The notes: a model not told the origin generated them from the sequence alone. Shown: positions 47,034 to 59,587, numbered from the stretch's first letter. The stretch is DNA of 64,000 nucleotides from Micropterus salmoides (GCF_014851395.1 NW_024044348.1:24057890-24121889), one strand, 5' to 3'. Numbers and translations are program-made.

Positions 47034-47062
<29 letters not shown>
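47034..47062 (+). repeat. (GT)n microsatellite
   Basis: Dinucleotide run of about 29 bases. Confidence 0.95.
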
Positions 47063-47063
<1 letters not shown>

Positions 47064-47299
47064 CCGCACCAATGTGAAGTCTTTGATGTATGATCAAGGA
47101 TTCTTATTGTTCACGGCATGACTCAGGCTAGCGTAAACACCGCACAACACTTTCATCTAACATGCACACAGATAGCCACACACCTACACCTACACAGATA
47201 AGGCACACACACTTAAAGTTACACAGATGCAAATGCACATCATTCACTGATTGCTGAAAAATGAAATGGAAGAAAAGGCAAAGGGGTTGGAAGGCAGCA

Positions 47300-47530
47300 C
47301 TGTTGCCCACGCTCCTTCCGTTCTTTCTTTTGTCCCTTCTCTCTTCTTTGGTTTCCTTTTTTTCAATATCCTCCTCCCTCACCGTTCCTTTCTTGCCCTC
47401 CCTCAATACCCACTCTTCCTGTGTGATTGCCTCCTACCTCCCTTTCCTTTTTCAATCCACATTAACCTTTGAAAGCTTTATTTTATCTTCCTATTCTTCC
47501 GTGTTTCCCATCTTCCCTTTGCAAACTGTC
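47300..47530 (+). repeat. Pyrimidine-rich tract
   Basis: About 230 bases dominated by C and T (CTCCTTCC, CTTTCTT, CTCCCTC). Open frames here on either strand are low-complexity shadows. It is opposite in strand to the purine-rich blocks at 9.6 and 19.2 kb. Confidence 0.7.
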
Positions 47531-48208
47531 TCTATGTATTAGCTAGCACTGCATTTTTGCATTCACATCACTTCAAATCCAGTCCTTACCTTTAAACCAT
47601 TTCTAAATAACCAAACTCTGTGTCGTCTCCATGGACCTCATACATCCGACTTGATTCTCTCATCTACCATTTCATCTTCCCTTTTATATCTTCATCTTTA
47701 AGTGTTTCCATATTCATCCTTTGGAATCATATCCCAGTATCATTTCCATAATATTTACATGGCCCCTGTGCATCACATCTTTTTTTCCTCACTATCCATG
47801 CTTTGTGATTTTGTTTCCTCTCTCTTTTGATATCCCCCCCACCCGCTGCTCACTTTTTAAATAGACTGGATCTTTTCTGCTTTCAATTTCTGTTTCAAAA
47901 GCTTGCCTTTTAAATGGTCTCTTAGTAACTAAAGTTCAGAGGTAATATGTCCATGGCCCCCAGACATACACTAATCTGTTCTTTTTATACACCAATATAT
48001 TTCCTCCTTTGTCAGTATTCAATTATTAAAAAAATATATTTTTGCGCCTTGCAGTGTCCTTTGATAGACTGAAATTGGCTGAGCACCTGAATTATGATAC
48101 TTATGATCCCTTTGGTCAGCATGAACATGTTTGTTTGTATTAGGGACGTACCCAAATCAGAACACAATATTCAGAAAGCAAATGATGTGATTTAAATGAC
48201 CCAGAACT

Positions 48209-48248
48209 AATAATAACGAGCAACTACCCAAAGTTGCTCGTTATTATT
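48209..48248. repeat. Perfect 17-bp hairpin
   Basis: AATAATAACGAGCAACT, 6-base loop ACCCAA, AGTTGCTCGTTATTATT. All 17 pairs are Watson-Crick. It is followed by T(4) and G(7). It is not part of any repeat I recognise. Confidence 0.9.
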
Positions 48249-48654
48249 TTTGGGGGGGAGTCAGCTGAGGAATGTGATAAACTGTGCGGGAATGGAACTA
48301 AAGGTGGTAAATCAGCAGAGAAGAAGATGCTGGTCTGTCTATCTGTTAACCTGTCTGTATGAAGCCATGCACAGAAATGCACTAAAATTAAAGACGACAT
48401 CATGAGTATTTTTTAGCATCATTGCACCTCGGCATAGTTACAAAAATGTTACATCTTTTTAAATCATTGATTTAATGCACCACCAGGTGAGCATGCTAAT
48501 TGACACAAATTAAATGTGTCCAGGCTTTTGCGTGACCACCATGTGCATTGCTGAGTTTGGCAAATGCTAAATGCTCATGCTGAAGCAGAATGTAACTCAA
48601 ACCGTGCAGCTCTCTTTGTTTTAATGTGTGTTTGAGGCTGCAGCCGCTGTGGAG

Positions 48655-48680
48655 TTTATATTGTTCATGAACAATATAAA
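48655..48680. repeat. Perfect 26-bp palindrome
   Basis: Self-complementary 26 bases centred on TTCATGAA, with arms TTTATATTG and CAATATAAA. A further TTATATTGTTC partial copy follows at 48681. Confidence 0.9.
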
Positions 48681-49218
48681 TTATATTGTTCTGCTTTGGT
48701 GATGTTTTATTTTGCTGTTAATGTGGCAGTTATTTAATTTCTATTACCTACTATAGTGTGTTGCACCTGCTGCACTGTCCATAGCTCTTTTTATTTGCTG
48801 TTGGTCATTTGTGTACAAATGTCTGAGTTTTGACTCTTTTCTGGTTAAATGTAGTGAGGCTAACAAGCTGTTGTATATTTTGATCATTGATGATCAGTGG
48901 TATACACAGGCTGCAAAATCTGTCTATACAAATGGAATGGAATGAGAGTTGGACATCAGAGCTCGGTGACGTTGTTCCACTAGTGTTTGATTGACCTTTA
49001 ATGCAATTGTAGATCATTGGAACTTTAGATTATTCCCCTCAACTGAAGGATATGTTTCTATATATCTTTTCTGTAGTTTCCAATGCAAATAACAATGTCC
49101 CCCAGTTAAAGGTTAGGTGCTGTTGGGGTTCAGACAGTTAATAAAACTTTAGTTAAAATAAAAAATATAAAAAAAGAGAGATAGAAACTATAGTAGTATT
49201 AAATACATTTGATCCTTT

Positions 49219-50162
49219 TGTCACAGTTTGCTCCTCAGTCCCTCTCTTCAACCACACCGTTTCATCCCGGGCTCTCTGCATTGATCTCTGTCCCTTTCTC
49301 TGGCTCCCCAGAACTGCCATCCTCCAGCTCTCCACTAGATATCTTCAGACTTTCCCTCCTTTCCCTATCACCCGACTACACACCTGTTCTCACCTTCTTC
49401 ATCAGCCCTGCAGTTGGCCTGACCTCTTCACCTGCAGCTATCCGCTCATCAGCCACTCACCATATATACCAATTCACTTCCCTTGTTCATTGTTAAATTC
49501 ATCCTGTTTGCCATCTGCACAGTTGGCTTATGGCTAGTAGCTTTGTTGGTTTTGATTTGTAGTTTCTGTTTCATGCCTACCTACCTGTTTTTTTTTTTGC
49601 CTGATGCCTGCCCGTCTGCCTACCTGTAGCTGCCTCTAAGCTCATTTATGGACAATAAATCACTACACTAGTCTGCTCTGTTTGGGTCCAATCACTATTG
49701 CAAACCCACCTTACTGAATTTACTGACCAAATACGGACCCAGCAGATGGAGGTTTTGAGGATGAACTTGAGGATTTGGCGTATACCCCCTTTGTGCCTCC
49801 AAGGTTGTTGGAGGACGGCCCCTAGCAGGGAGTACAGAGAAGCAGCACTGACTATGGCCTACAAGGTGTTATCTAAGACCGCTGACTCTCAGCCTACCTC
49901 CTGTCCTGCTAGCTTTCAGCCTGCTCCTCCCCATGAAGCAATAGATCATTCTGTTAAACTTAAATTTGTATTATGCTTGCTGTGCTACAAAACAATGGTT
50001 TGAAATCTACTGCCTTGCTACTTGTCCTTGCCGTCACCCAGTGCTGCAGAGGTCCTGCTCCCCAGCACCACTGAGGCTGAGCTGCCCAGTTCCACAAGGA
50101 CTCAGCTGGTCAGCTCCACAAAGATTCAGTTGCCCAGTACTACAGAAGTACCTACAGTCCTG
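49219..50162 (+). mobile_element. Possible gypsy-type LTR and leader fragment
   Basis: Starts TGTCACAG at 49219. It runs through pyrimidine-rich sequence with TATATA near 49461, and has AATAAA at 49654-49659 followed by CTGCTCTGTTTGGGTCC, a combination I associate with the 3' part of fish gypsy LTRs. After it, CCAAATACGGACCCAGCAGA resembles the gag leader of such elements. One frame at about 50040-50160 gives a repeated LPSTTE-type peptide. No protease, reverse transcriptase or integrase remains. The element class and ends are inference. Confidence 0.45.
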
Positions 50163-51250
50163 GGGTCTCATTTATAAACGGTGCATACGTACAAAACAGT
50201 GCTGGAAACGTGCGTACGTCACTTCCCAAGCAAAGGTTGTGAACCATGCGTACGCACATAAAGAGGAGAAATGAGAAATGGTGACTTACATGGCAGAAGG
50301 ATGAAACTGTTTGAAATGAACAGGCCTACTATTGTGTAAAATATATCAAAACAGTAGTATAGGCTTAAAGTCTGTATAAATAATGCATTGAAATTTAGTC
50401 TCATAAACAAGGTGAACAGGAGGACAAATCATATTTAAATTGATGCTGTTTTCAATGCGTCAGTCGAGCAAATACGAAAGCATAGTTTCATGTATTGTTA
50501 TCACATGTTCGTTTCCTTATCAAGTCAAATGCTGTGCGCAGTGTGTGGATGTGATGCGCTGCTTGAAAACCCCCCCCCCCACTATTTTATTGTCATTTAC
50601 AACAAGTCAAAGGCTATTATTTTTTAACTCATCACCAGCCTCGTTAAGTGAGTGGACTGTTTGTGTAACCTAAATACATGTTTAAAGACAAGTGGAATGT
50701 ATTTGGTTTACTCTCTTTTCAAATGGGGGAATCCAAATTAGTACCTGGGTCATCCAGTCTTGCGTGTGTGTGTCCCCCTCTGATCAATGACGTCACTACT
50801 CAAGAGGGATGCTCCTTCCTGCAGATCGGTTATAAAGGGGTGGAGCTCCGGTGCCCCCTTTCCTCCTCAAGCATTGCATGAAAGTGCGTTTTTTACCCAC
50901 CAAACAACATGCTTCAGCTTCAACAAAAGAAACGTCAGTGTCACACTGAGTTAAATTTAGTTTTGTAGCTTTTCCGTCAGAATTTGCCTCCTTTTCTTCA
51001 TGCAGTCAGTACATATTAATATTAATGAGGGGCGTTTCACTGATCATTTATAGTCAACTATGGCCGTTTGAAGGGTCGGACATGGAGCCACATTTCAAGT
51101 TGATTGTGATTTATAAAGGGAACTTGCTTACAAGTGTGCGTACGCACAGTTTTATAAGTCTGAATATTTTTTGGCGTACGCCATTAGTGGCTTTTGGGCG
51201 CACGTACACTTTTAGTGAGGTTTCTACGCACAGTTTTATAAATGAGACCC
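50163..51250. mobile_element. Harbinger-like non-autonomous element
   Basis: A 1,088-bp block bounded by GGGTCTCATTTATAAA at 50163 and TTTATAAATGAGACCC ending 51250, with CTG directly on both sides (50160-50162, 51251-51253). Perfect 16-bp termini with a 3-bp target duplication fit PIF/Harbinger-type DNA transposons, although their usual target is TWA. Subterminal regions are full of GTACGC motifs: ATGCGTACGCACAT near 50246, GTGTGCGTACGCACAG near 51137, and GGCGTACGCC near 51173. No transposase frame is present; a TATAAAGGGG box near 50831 and an open frame at 50678-50881 have no known product. The flanks appear to be one gypsy-like fragment split by the insertion. Confidence 0.75.
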
Positions 51251-51256
51251 CTGCTG

Positions 51257-54200
51257 TCCCGACTCCTGCTCTTCGTGTGACACATTTGCCTGATTTAACG
51301 TGACTTCCTATATAAACCAAACCCACTTCGGTCTTCTATCTAATACAGAGACAAATAATATTGTTTGTTGATCTGATACAGATAATCACGTCTCTGTATA
51401 CCTCTATGTCTGCTTTATAAAGGGGCCTTTTTGTGAGACTCAGGTACAGGGTACAAAACGCAGTCAAGTGCAAATTGTGCAAAACATCTTTTGGAAAAGC
51501 GTTTCGGTGAAAATAGTTGAGGTTGCACATAATCTACAATGAATTTCACATTTAATAATCATTTCGAATGCACAAGGAAATTAAATCCATAAAGTAAGCG
51601 ACTTTGAAAATATAATAGTGCAAATGGGCCAATTGTTTTATGTAGTGTAGGAGAAATGTGGGTTTCTTTAAAATGATGTGATTCCCCTGAGGTGGTGCAC
51701 AGGGGCTGCAGGCTGTGTGTTGATCCGTCGAGAGACTGCAGGATCATATGCTGTGATACAGGTTCAAGATGACTAAACTTCTGAAGTATATTCATTTTAA
51801 TGACACAGAGGGTAATTAAAAAAACTAATTTATTTTAACTTGTTCAGGTATTTTACTAGTTGGCAGACACTGGAACAAATAACAATGTTGAAATCACTAT
51901 AAATGCTGGTATGGGTGGGAGGGACAAATAACACAAACACCATTATATAAAGGCTTTAGTAATAAACAAGTCTACTATGGCGTATTAGGGCCATTGTAGG
52001 TTAAAAAAATAAAATTAAAATTGAAAACACTTTTTCAGATGTGCTTGTGTTATTAAAGGTTCAGTATTGTATTAAAAGCCAGGTTTGCAGGAGCTTGTTT
52101 TACAGCATAGTGCTAGAGACGTTGGAAAATCTCACGTAGAGAAAACTCAACAAAATGTTGGAATATCTCAGAGGTGCGGAGTAGGTAGTGTAATGCCTAT
52201 AATCTTAATATGCTGCCAAAGAAGAACCGTCATACCACATGTCTGAACTTTACCCATGTATGTTTTGACTTTAGTTTTGAGTGAGTAAATGATCAACTCT
52301 GAAAAAAACCCCAGGTTTGCTGTAAATGTGCGGACCTATGGGTCATTGCACTTCAAAAACTGACATTTAAAGAACAATATACTCAATAAAAGAAAATGGT
52401 TAGAAATCATAAGAGGAGTTTGTTCAGTGAGAGAAAGTACCTGTCTGCAGTTTAGTCTACTGTGCAGCAACACGTGAACCTTTGCAACAGTGACAAAAAG
52501 AGTGCTGCATTAACTCACAAAGATAAACAGCATTCAGAACATCACATTATCTGAGCAAAATCAGGCTCTAAGGTGACATAACAAAACAGTGCACTCTGTT
52601 AAAAGCTCTGTGTCAGCTGATACAGCAGACCAACATAGGTAAATTACATTGTTTCCAAATATTGCTTGACTGGGCAAGGATGTCCCAACGGGCAAATGTG
52701 TGATGTGTTGATTCCTCTATTCATGCATCCTATCCCTGGCATCTCTCCCTTGGGTTTGCAGTGGGACAAGCTGAGAAGTGAGGAAGAGATGCAAGTGAAG
52801 GAAACATGGAGGCATGAATAGGTAAGAACCTTTTGTGTGTTTTCTATTTTCTAATAATATAGTCAAGAAAGGCCTGGATTTTATGAGTCCTTGGATATCC
52901 ATGCTGCAAGTCAGTATCCCTCTGAGTGTTGTCTCATTACTTCCTCTCTGTCTGTGTCTTTCTCTTTCATCTATCCTTTTTTCTTATACAGCCCTACTGT
53001 CTAGAACATGAGAAATGACAAATAAGTTACAACCTTTCCTGGGCAGTATCTTTGTTGCCGTTATGTTTTTTCCCCTTTCTCTTAACAGGGTTTTGTCTAA
53101 TGAAGCAGAGATTGCCCCCTTATTACTTAAAGCCTTGATTTTAACAGGACACGGTAAGCTGAGACTTTGGTTATGATGAATGTTCTCTAGTGGTCCTTTA
53201 AATGATGTTGCACTGTTATTTGTCTTCCTACTGTGGCATTCTGCATGTGTGTTGTTTCAATTACTTTGTGTGCGTACATACATGCATGTAAACTCCTTTA
53301 GATGAAAATGTATAGCCATCTTGTAGCGTCTTGTTGTTCAGTAGCATGTTGTATTCATTGATAAGTGTTATTCCCCTCGGGGAAATGTTGATATTGCAGT
53401 GAAAAGGTACACAATCAAAAACCCCACAAAGATAGGATCACATGGATACATTTTATACAGTCTCAATCAGCAATTGGACAAGAACACAGACAAAAGGTGG
53501 AAAGGCACTATTAAGACTTGTTCTCAAAGTGCTGTGGATGACATCATGCCAGCTACTGAGCTGTTAATCACCAGATAAACTACTATGTGTACCTTGAGTT
53601 GGGATTGTTTTGTCAAACTACGTGAAAGGTGTGTCCTTCCATCACTATCATTTATTGGTGCTTTGGGCTACACATAGTTTTTATCTGAATCATTTTAATT
53701 AACCTCATTGCTTCAGTGTCCTTTAGTGGCTATCAGTCAGATTTATTTCACATAAATGTTAAACAAGGTTGTGCAAAGCAGCTTCTGAATTGATCTGAAA
53801 GATACTGATAATGGTCTGGCTTTTACTGAAATATGCCTTTATATTTAAGCTCTGATACAGATTTGGAAAAAGCTACCAAATGAACCTTGAGTTGTGATTG
53901 TTTGGTCAAACTACTATCTCTAAAAAAAGAGCTTTCATGTGGTGCAGAGTGAAAGTCTTTAAATTTAAAAAACATAATACGTGTTTATGTATTATATTTA
54001 TCAAGCATGTAAAGCACAAAACATCTAAAATAGTGGTTTGGTGAAATATCCGAGAAATATCCTATTATGACCTTATATCATTACTGCCATCACAAGTCAA
54101 CATATTAGATCAATAGTCATGTCTTCTGCTGAATTTATATTACATTTTGCAATTTTTTTCCTACTAAATATTTATTCACTTGTATCTGATGCCGAAAACG

Positions 54201-54420
54201 ACCAATCAAATCCTTTCATCTGATCTTCTTGACAGAAAATCATCTGGTATGTTCATTTCTTTCTTGTGTCTCTCCTGCATCTTCCTGTGTTTTTTTCTCT
54301 CTGTCTTTGCCTGTAGATAGTTGGATTACTTCTGAACAGATTGAACAGAATATTAATTGCCTTCCTAATTTATGTTAATTTATGCTAATCTACACACTCA
54401 TCAGCTCTCAACGGGCTCGT
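51257..54420. other. csmd1 upstream intron, nothing recognised
   Basis: AT-rich. The first 50 bases may continue the gypsy-like fragment. No gene or named repeat can be supported further on. Confidence 0.5.
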
Positions 54421-54424
54421 TATC

Positions 54425-54560
54425 TAGATCGTTTAGAACGGCCAGGAAGAGATTTAGTCGGTGTGACCCTGAAGGTTGCCAGTTCAATTCCCAATGAGCT
54501 GAGCCTTGGGGCCTCGGTAGGTCTATTTAACCCTGCGTGAACTGGCATAAAGCTCTAACC
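54425..54560 (+). repeat. Possible tRNA-derived SINE fragment
   Basis: GGTTGCCAGTTCAATTCCCA holds a B-box-like AGTTCAATTCC about 60 bases after a possible head (CTAGATCGTTTAGAACGGCC). The A box is poor. Confidence 0.35.
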
Positions 54561-56100
54561 CATTACAAACGCAAACTTTGTGACTAATTGCGCACTTGAC
54601 AAGTAGTCACAAAGCCATTATTACAAATCTTTGTCAAACATGACTTGTGTCCACTTAAAAATTATTAAAGTACTTTTCTCTGCTGCCATATTCCATGCTT
54701 TGTCTGAAAGAAAAGAAGCAAAATAGCAAAAATCTAGCAAGAGAGCATGACATGCCATCTTGTTTTCCAGATTAGTTTTCTCGGTAAATGCTTTTTTGAA
54801 AGGCTTAGGGCTAGAGACACCAGAAAGATGAGGGAGAAAAATAGAGGATCAGGAACTAAATATGAATCGAGCTCCTGGTGGGTAAGTGGTGCTTGTAGTA
54901 CCCGTCAAAATTTTGGAAATTCACAAATTACCATCCTCCATGAATCCTCTCAAACTGCCTCAGCCACTGAATGACATGGACATCACGAATTCTGCCTTTT
55001 AGCAATGATGTTAATTATATTGTTGTATTATTGTAAAACTGCTTTAACCGATAGCGTGTGCAACTCCGGTATGTCTGTGTATAAGGGAATATCACAATTC
55101 TTACTGATGACTGCATTTCACAAGTGTATCTAAAGGAGCACTCCATCCATTTCACATTCAAAGTTCAATTTCCTCGCCGTGAGGAGTACTACCTAACCTG
55201 ACAAAAAAGCTGTTTAATGTCTTATTTTGCTCTCTAGGAAGCTTTTTAAATCGGATTAAATAACTTTGATGATGTCCACCGTTAAATCAGACTGGGTTTC
55301 GAGACTTGATTAGGACACAGATTTTCAACAGGAAGCCTGTGTTACAAACTGTAGGTGTGGAGTTTGAAAGATGTGTACTTTTACCCCCCAGGGAACACCT
55401 AATATAGGATGTAGGGTCATAGTGTTTTTGGAACCTGAACCATACTAGGAACTAATTGTCAGGATATCTTAGCTCACACCGATTCAACTTCAGCAGTGCT
55501 ATAGTAAGGGCTTGTTCACACCTACAGGTCCTGAATCAAACCAACGCGAGGATGATATATCGTTTCAGTTTTCTAACTGGTGTGGTTTGCATACACAAAG
55601 GCAAAAACTCAAAGGGTCCAGAAACTGTAAACAAAAGCCATGTGGTGGAAATGTCACTTGATTATTGGTCATACAGTTGGTGGGTAAAAAGACAATGAAC
55701 ATATTTCTACCTCAATATTGCACATCATGGAGCATGGTAAGGTTCATGTTGGTGTTGGTCTGGAGCACATATTTCCAGACGATAGAGGGCTGTGAATATG
55801 ACAGTGGGTGTTAAATAATTTAATAATGCCGGCATTTTGAGGAAGATGCTCTTCCATTCGACAGTGGACCAGTGAAGTAAGTTGGCCACAATTACAAAAC
55901 TCCAAAAATATTAGTATATAAGTATTATTATTATATGATCATCATCATCAACATTATTATTATATATTATACATTTATACTCTTGACTTTCTTTTTATTT
56001 CCTCTTAATTTTTGATTGTATGTACCAAACACTAAGGCAAATTGGCAAACACTGAAAATCTAAATGATAATTAAACTGATTCTGGCAAATATGAAATAAT
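54561..56100. other. csmd1 upstream intron, possible repeat at 55.5 kb
   Basis: No supported gene. 55505-55700 (GGCTTGTTCACACCTACAGG, later GTCATACAGTTGGTGGGTAA) may be an interspersed repeat. 55915-55980 is AT/ATC-rich simple sequence. Confidence 0.4.
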
Positions 56101-56103
56101 TGG

Positions 56104-56240
56104 AAAGTGTTGGCGGTAATACGTTACAAGGTAACTTGTTACTGTAAACAAATTACTTTTGTCTGTAACGCAGTAACGTAACACAATACTGTTTATAACT
56201 TCAGTATCACATTACAGTTACTAATGACAAAATCATAGCA
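56104..56240 (+). repeat. Possible hAT-like end (GTTAC-rich)
   Basis: AAGTGTTGGCGGTAATACGT, then TACAAGGTAACTTGTTACTG, TCTGTAACGCAGTAACGTAA and CATTACAGTTACTAATG. Repeated GTTAC/GTAAC motifs after an AGTGTTGG start are typical of a fish hAT-like element end I recall. A matching GTTACGCAGT segment at about 58713-58760 could be the other end. Confidence 0.45.
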
Positions 56241-56931
56241 TTACTTGCGTACTGGTTCTTCAACTATCCCCATAATGGGAGGAGATAAAAATAAATCAAA
56301 TGTCCCTTTTCATTTGTGTTTACGTAACACTTCAGACCTCCCTTTTGACTTCAGTTCATGAGGACGCAGAAATGGCAGAGATGCTAAAGACGTCTTTCAA
56401 GGAGGAAGAGGTTGTCTGACAAACAATTTGAGAGACTCCTGCTGATGAGGTATAACAACTTCTTTGATAAGCATGTCCAGTAAGAGGGAAAAATCTACTT
56501 GCCATAGTTTGGCAAGTGAGCTACAGTAAGTTTGTTGTGTGGATTTGGCCTGTTAAATGCACAGTTCAAATTACATTTCATATGCTATGTTTTCCCTTTG
56601 AAGTCTCACCATCATCTGATATCGTGATGAGGGTCAGTGTCTTATTTTTTTATTGATATTATTTTCAACAAATAAATAGCAGCACTAGATGGTTGGAAGG
56701 CCAACCTATTTTAAGTTATGTTGTTGTTTTAAGCATTAGGCCTATAGTACTGTACTGTAGCCTTGTTCTTCTCTTGACAGATGTTGGGCTGATGTTCACA
56801 ACTTTGTTGTCAGCTTTTTAGTATTAAAGAGCATAAAAGAGAGATCCTGTGTATGTCCTCATTATAATAAGGATTTGTGTTGATCGGCATATATGAGGTG
56901 TAACTTACTATTTGGTTATTGTGCATTGCAC

Positions 56932-57832
56932 TGTCACATTCTGCCTGTCAGCCATGTTTAAGTTTTGCTGTCTGTGAGTTTTTGGTCAGTTGATTATCAG
57001 TTATTTTGATCTGTTGTGTTTTGGGGTTCTGTCTTGTCTGTTGTCCAGTGTCCAGTCTGTGTTAATTGTGAGCTCTGCCGTTTTGTTGTCTGTTTGGTGC
57101 TGTGTTAATCTGTTTTTGTTGTTATCCTAGTCTGTTGTCTGTGTTGTCCTGTCATCTTGTCTCCTTAGTAGTTCGGCCCCTGTTTTGTTTGTTTTCTTGC
57201 TTACACCGTGCGTTAGACTCCCTGTTGCTGTCCTGTTTAGTTTAGACTTTAGTAGTTGATCCATGTTTTCTCTTTTTGGACTTGTTCCTTGTCTCGTGTT
57301 CTCTATTTAGTCTTGTTTGTTCCACGGTTCTTTTGCATGTTCCGTTTTGCTCTCTTAGCTTCTTTCCTGTCTTGTATCTTTGGTTTAGTTCTGTGTCTTA
57401 GTTTATGTCTATGTTTAGTGTCCAGTAACCTAGGTTATGTCTGTTCCCTCAGTTATCACTCTGCCTGCCTGTCTCTCTGTTTTCTCCTGCTGTCTTTCTG
57501 CCTTGTTAGCCTTGATCCCTGTCACCTGCTCGTTAGTCCCTTTGTATATATGTTTGGTTTTTCTGCTCAGTCATTGTAGCGTGTATACGCTCTGTCGTGT
57601 GTTGCTGTTTGTCGTGTGTCCTGTATATGCGTTCTGTGGGACTTTGGATTACCTGCTTGTTTTGGACCTAGTTCCTGTCTTGTATGGATTCAGCTTTATT
57701 TTGGACTTTCTCTGCACCTTTCTGTGTACACCCTGTGTTGCAGTAAGTGTGAATAAAATCCTTGAACTGTATCTCTGCTCCAGTGTCTTGCATTTGGGCT
57801 CTCTCCTGCATGCATTCAACAAACCAGTGACA
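56932..57832 (+). mobile_element. Probable solo LTR (gypsy-like)
   Basis: A 901-bp T/G/C-rich, A-poor block, unlike its neighbours, starting TGTCACATTCTGCC and ending ACCAGTGACA, so it has the 6-bp inverted ends TGTCAC/GTGACA. A polyadenylation signal AATAAA sits at 57752-57757, followed by CTTGCATTTGGGCTC, which resembles the R-U5 end of fish gypsy LTRs. No internal coding region adjoins it on either side, so it would be a solo LTR. A clear target duplication is not visible. The open frames inside (57256-57841) are low-complexity translations of the T-rich sequence. Confidence 0.6.
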
Positions 57833-57864
57833 CGCAGGTGATGTTACGCAGCAGAGATTCTCAC

Positions 57865-58712
57865 AAGTCTTTGAGCTAGAGTCCAAGTCAAGTCTCAAGT
57901 CTCTGACCTAGAGTCCCTCGTGGTTATAATGAATGTTGTATCACCTACTGCATACAATCCAGGCTGCTTATAAAACTGCATAGCTATAAGGAATTCTGTA
58001 ACTGTTACCTGTTATTCATTTACAGAGCACAACCATGTAATGTGCAATGCAATAAATGACAGCTTATTAACTACTTTAAGTCTCGCTGACTCTCAAACCC
58101 AGTGTAACGTTAACTAAATAAAACTGTAACGTTGCATGATCAATAATAAATATGTAACCTGTTTGCAGCCAAAATTAACGTGATGGCAGCCAGCGGGACA
58201 TAAATGATTATGGTAATCAACCACCAAGTTTGGCAAGCAAACAAGCGCTCATTCATTTTTTCATAACAAGCGAGAGTCGGAGTTTACCTCCCGTAGGTCG
58301 TAGCTAAAGCAAGAAGCAAGCTAACGTTAGATGGCCAGTGCTGAACTAAGAATGTTTACTCAGGTTACTAACCTATTTTGCATTCAGCACTTCTTTGTTT
58401 GGGCTTTGTTTAATGAAGTTTTAAAGCCAAAGTTTATGATGAATGGCACAGCAGCTGCCGCTGTTTGTTGTCCTCTCTCACTGTTGTCCTTGATACTACC
58501 TGTTACTTAGGCAGGTTATAGGTAACGGAGGGAGGGGAATAACGGCAAGCTCATCAGACATTTCCTAAAAATAAACTTTGTTCACGAGTGCCGCACCTCG
58601 AGTCCAAGTCAAGTCTGAAGTCTTTTGAGGACGAGTCTCAAGTAAAGTCTAAAGACAGTGTGTGCGACTTAAGTTGGACTCGAGTCCGAGTCTCAAACTC
58701 GAGTCCCTATCT
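57865..58712 (+). repeat. Repeat bounded by GAGTCCAAGTCAAGTCT motifs
   Basis: AGAGTCCAAGTCAAGTCTCA at 57879 and CGAGTCCAAGTCAAGTCTGA at about 58598 are near-identical in the same orientation. The right end also carries inverted GGACTCGAGTCCGAGTCTCA and CTCGAGTCCC. Such GAGTC-rich ends belong to a fish mobile element I recall as probably hAT-like. No transposase is present between them. Confidence 0.5.
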
Positions 58713-58769
58713 CTGTTACGCAGTTATCCAAATGTAATGTAAATAGTAGTGTAACTAGTTTTTTGAATA

Positions 58770-59439
58770 ACCCTATGACTGATTATTAATTACCATTATA
58801 CATTTAATAGTATAGTAATAATAGATACATACTATACATATACAATGATATTCTTCCTGTGAATGGTTTGAATATTGTTCAGATCCAGAGCTGACTTGAC
58901 AGCGGTCCAAAACCACACCTACAAGGTGGACCAGAGGGCCTGTTGCCACCACTATTAAGCAGCACAAGCCAGATTATTTGCCAGGGTGCACTTACTATTA
59001 AAAATTTAAATGTATTGCCAACTTTATCTAGGCCACACCTTAGAATTCAGTAATCCATATGCCCCATTACATTTCCAACCAGCACAATCTCCTTAAAATG
59101 TTTTTGAACTACTCATATTTATTATTATTTTATATCTTTTTTTAAGGTTTAATTTTGTACAGTTTTATTGCTAGTGTGGGTGCACCCGAACGTGTCTGTC
59201 TCCCTGCTTTTGTGGCTGTGATGACCTAATTTCACCACACACTTTATTAAAGTTTCATCTTATCTTGTCCTGTCCGCTCCTGTGAAAGGTACAACACAGT
59301 AAAGATGTTTAATTTTAATTTTCCCAGCTAGTGTGGCCGGCGGACTCATGTATGACACATACACACTCTGGTGAAAGCCACCAGCAAAAAAACATCCACA
59401 GATGTTTTTCAATTTCAGATTTGATCAAGCCCAGAGCAA

Positions 59440-59440
<1 letters not shown>
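58770..59440. other. csmd1 upstream intron, nothing recognised
   Basis: AT-rich with no supported feature. Confidence 0.5.

Positions 59441-59479
<39 letters not shown>
59441..59479 (+). repeat. (CA)n microsatellite, left arm of opposed pair
   Basis: About 39 bases of AC, 80 bases before a complementary (GT)n run. Confidence 0.97.
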
Positions 59480-59481
<2 letters not shown>

Positions 59482-59559
59482 CAACACAACGGAGTGAAAG
59501 AATACCTTCTGTATTCATGAAAAATGTATAAAGCCGCTAACCGTTCCAACTCCACGTGG

Positions 59560-59587
59560 GTGTGTGTGTGTGTGTGTGTGTGTGTGT
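59560..59587 (+). repeat. (GT)n microsatellite, right arm of opposed pair
   Basis: About 28 bases of GT. Confidence 0.95.

Noticed and set aside
47128..47542. Open frames on both strands
   Set aside because: Low-complexity products of a pyrimidine-rich tract.
57256..57841. Plus-strand open frames of 107 and 134 codons, leucine/cysteine-rich
   Set aside because: Low-complexity translation of the T-rich LTR-like block; the polyadenylation signal and terminal TGTCAC/GTGACA explain the region better.
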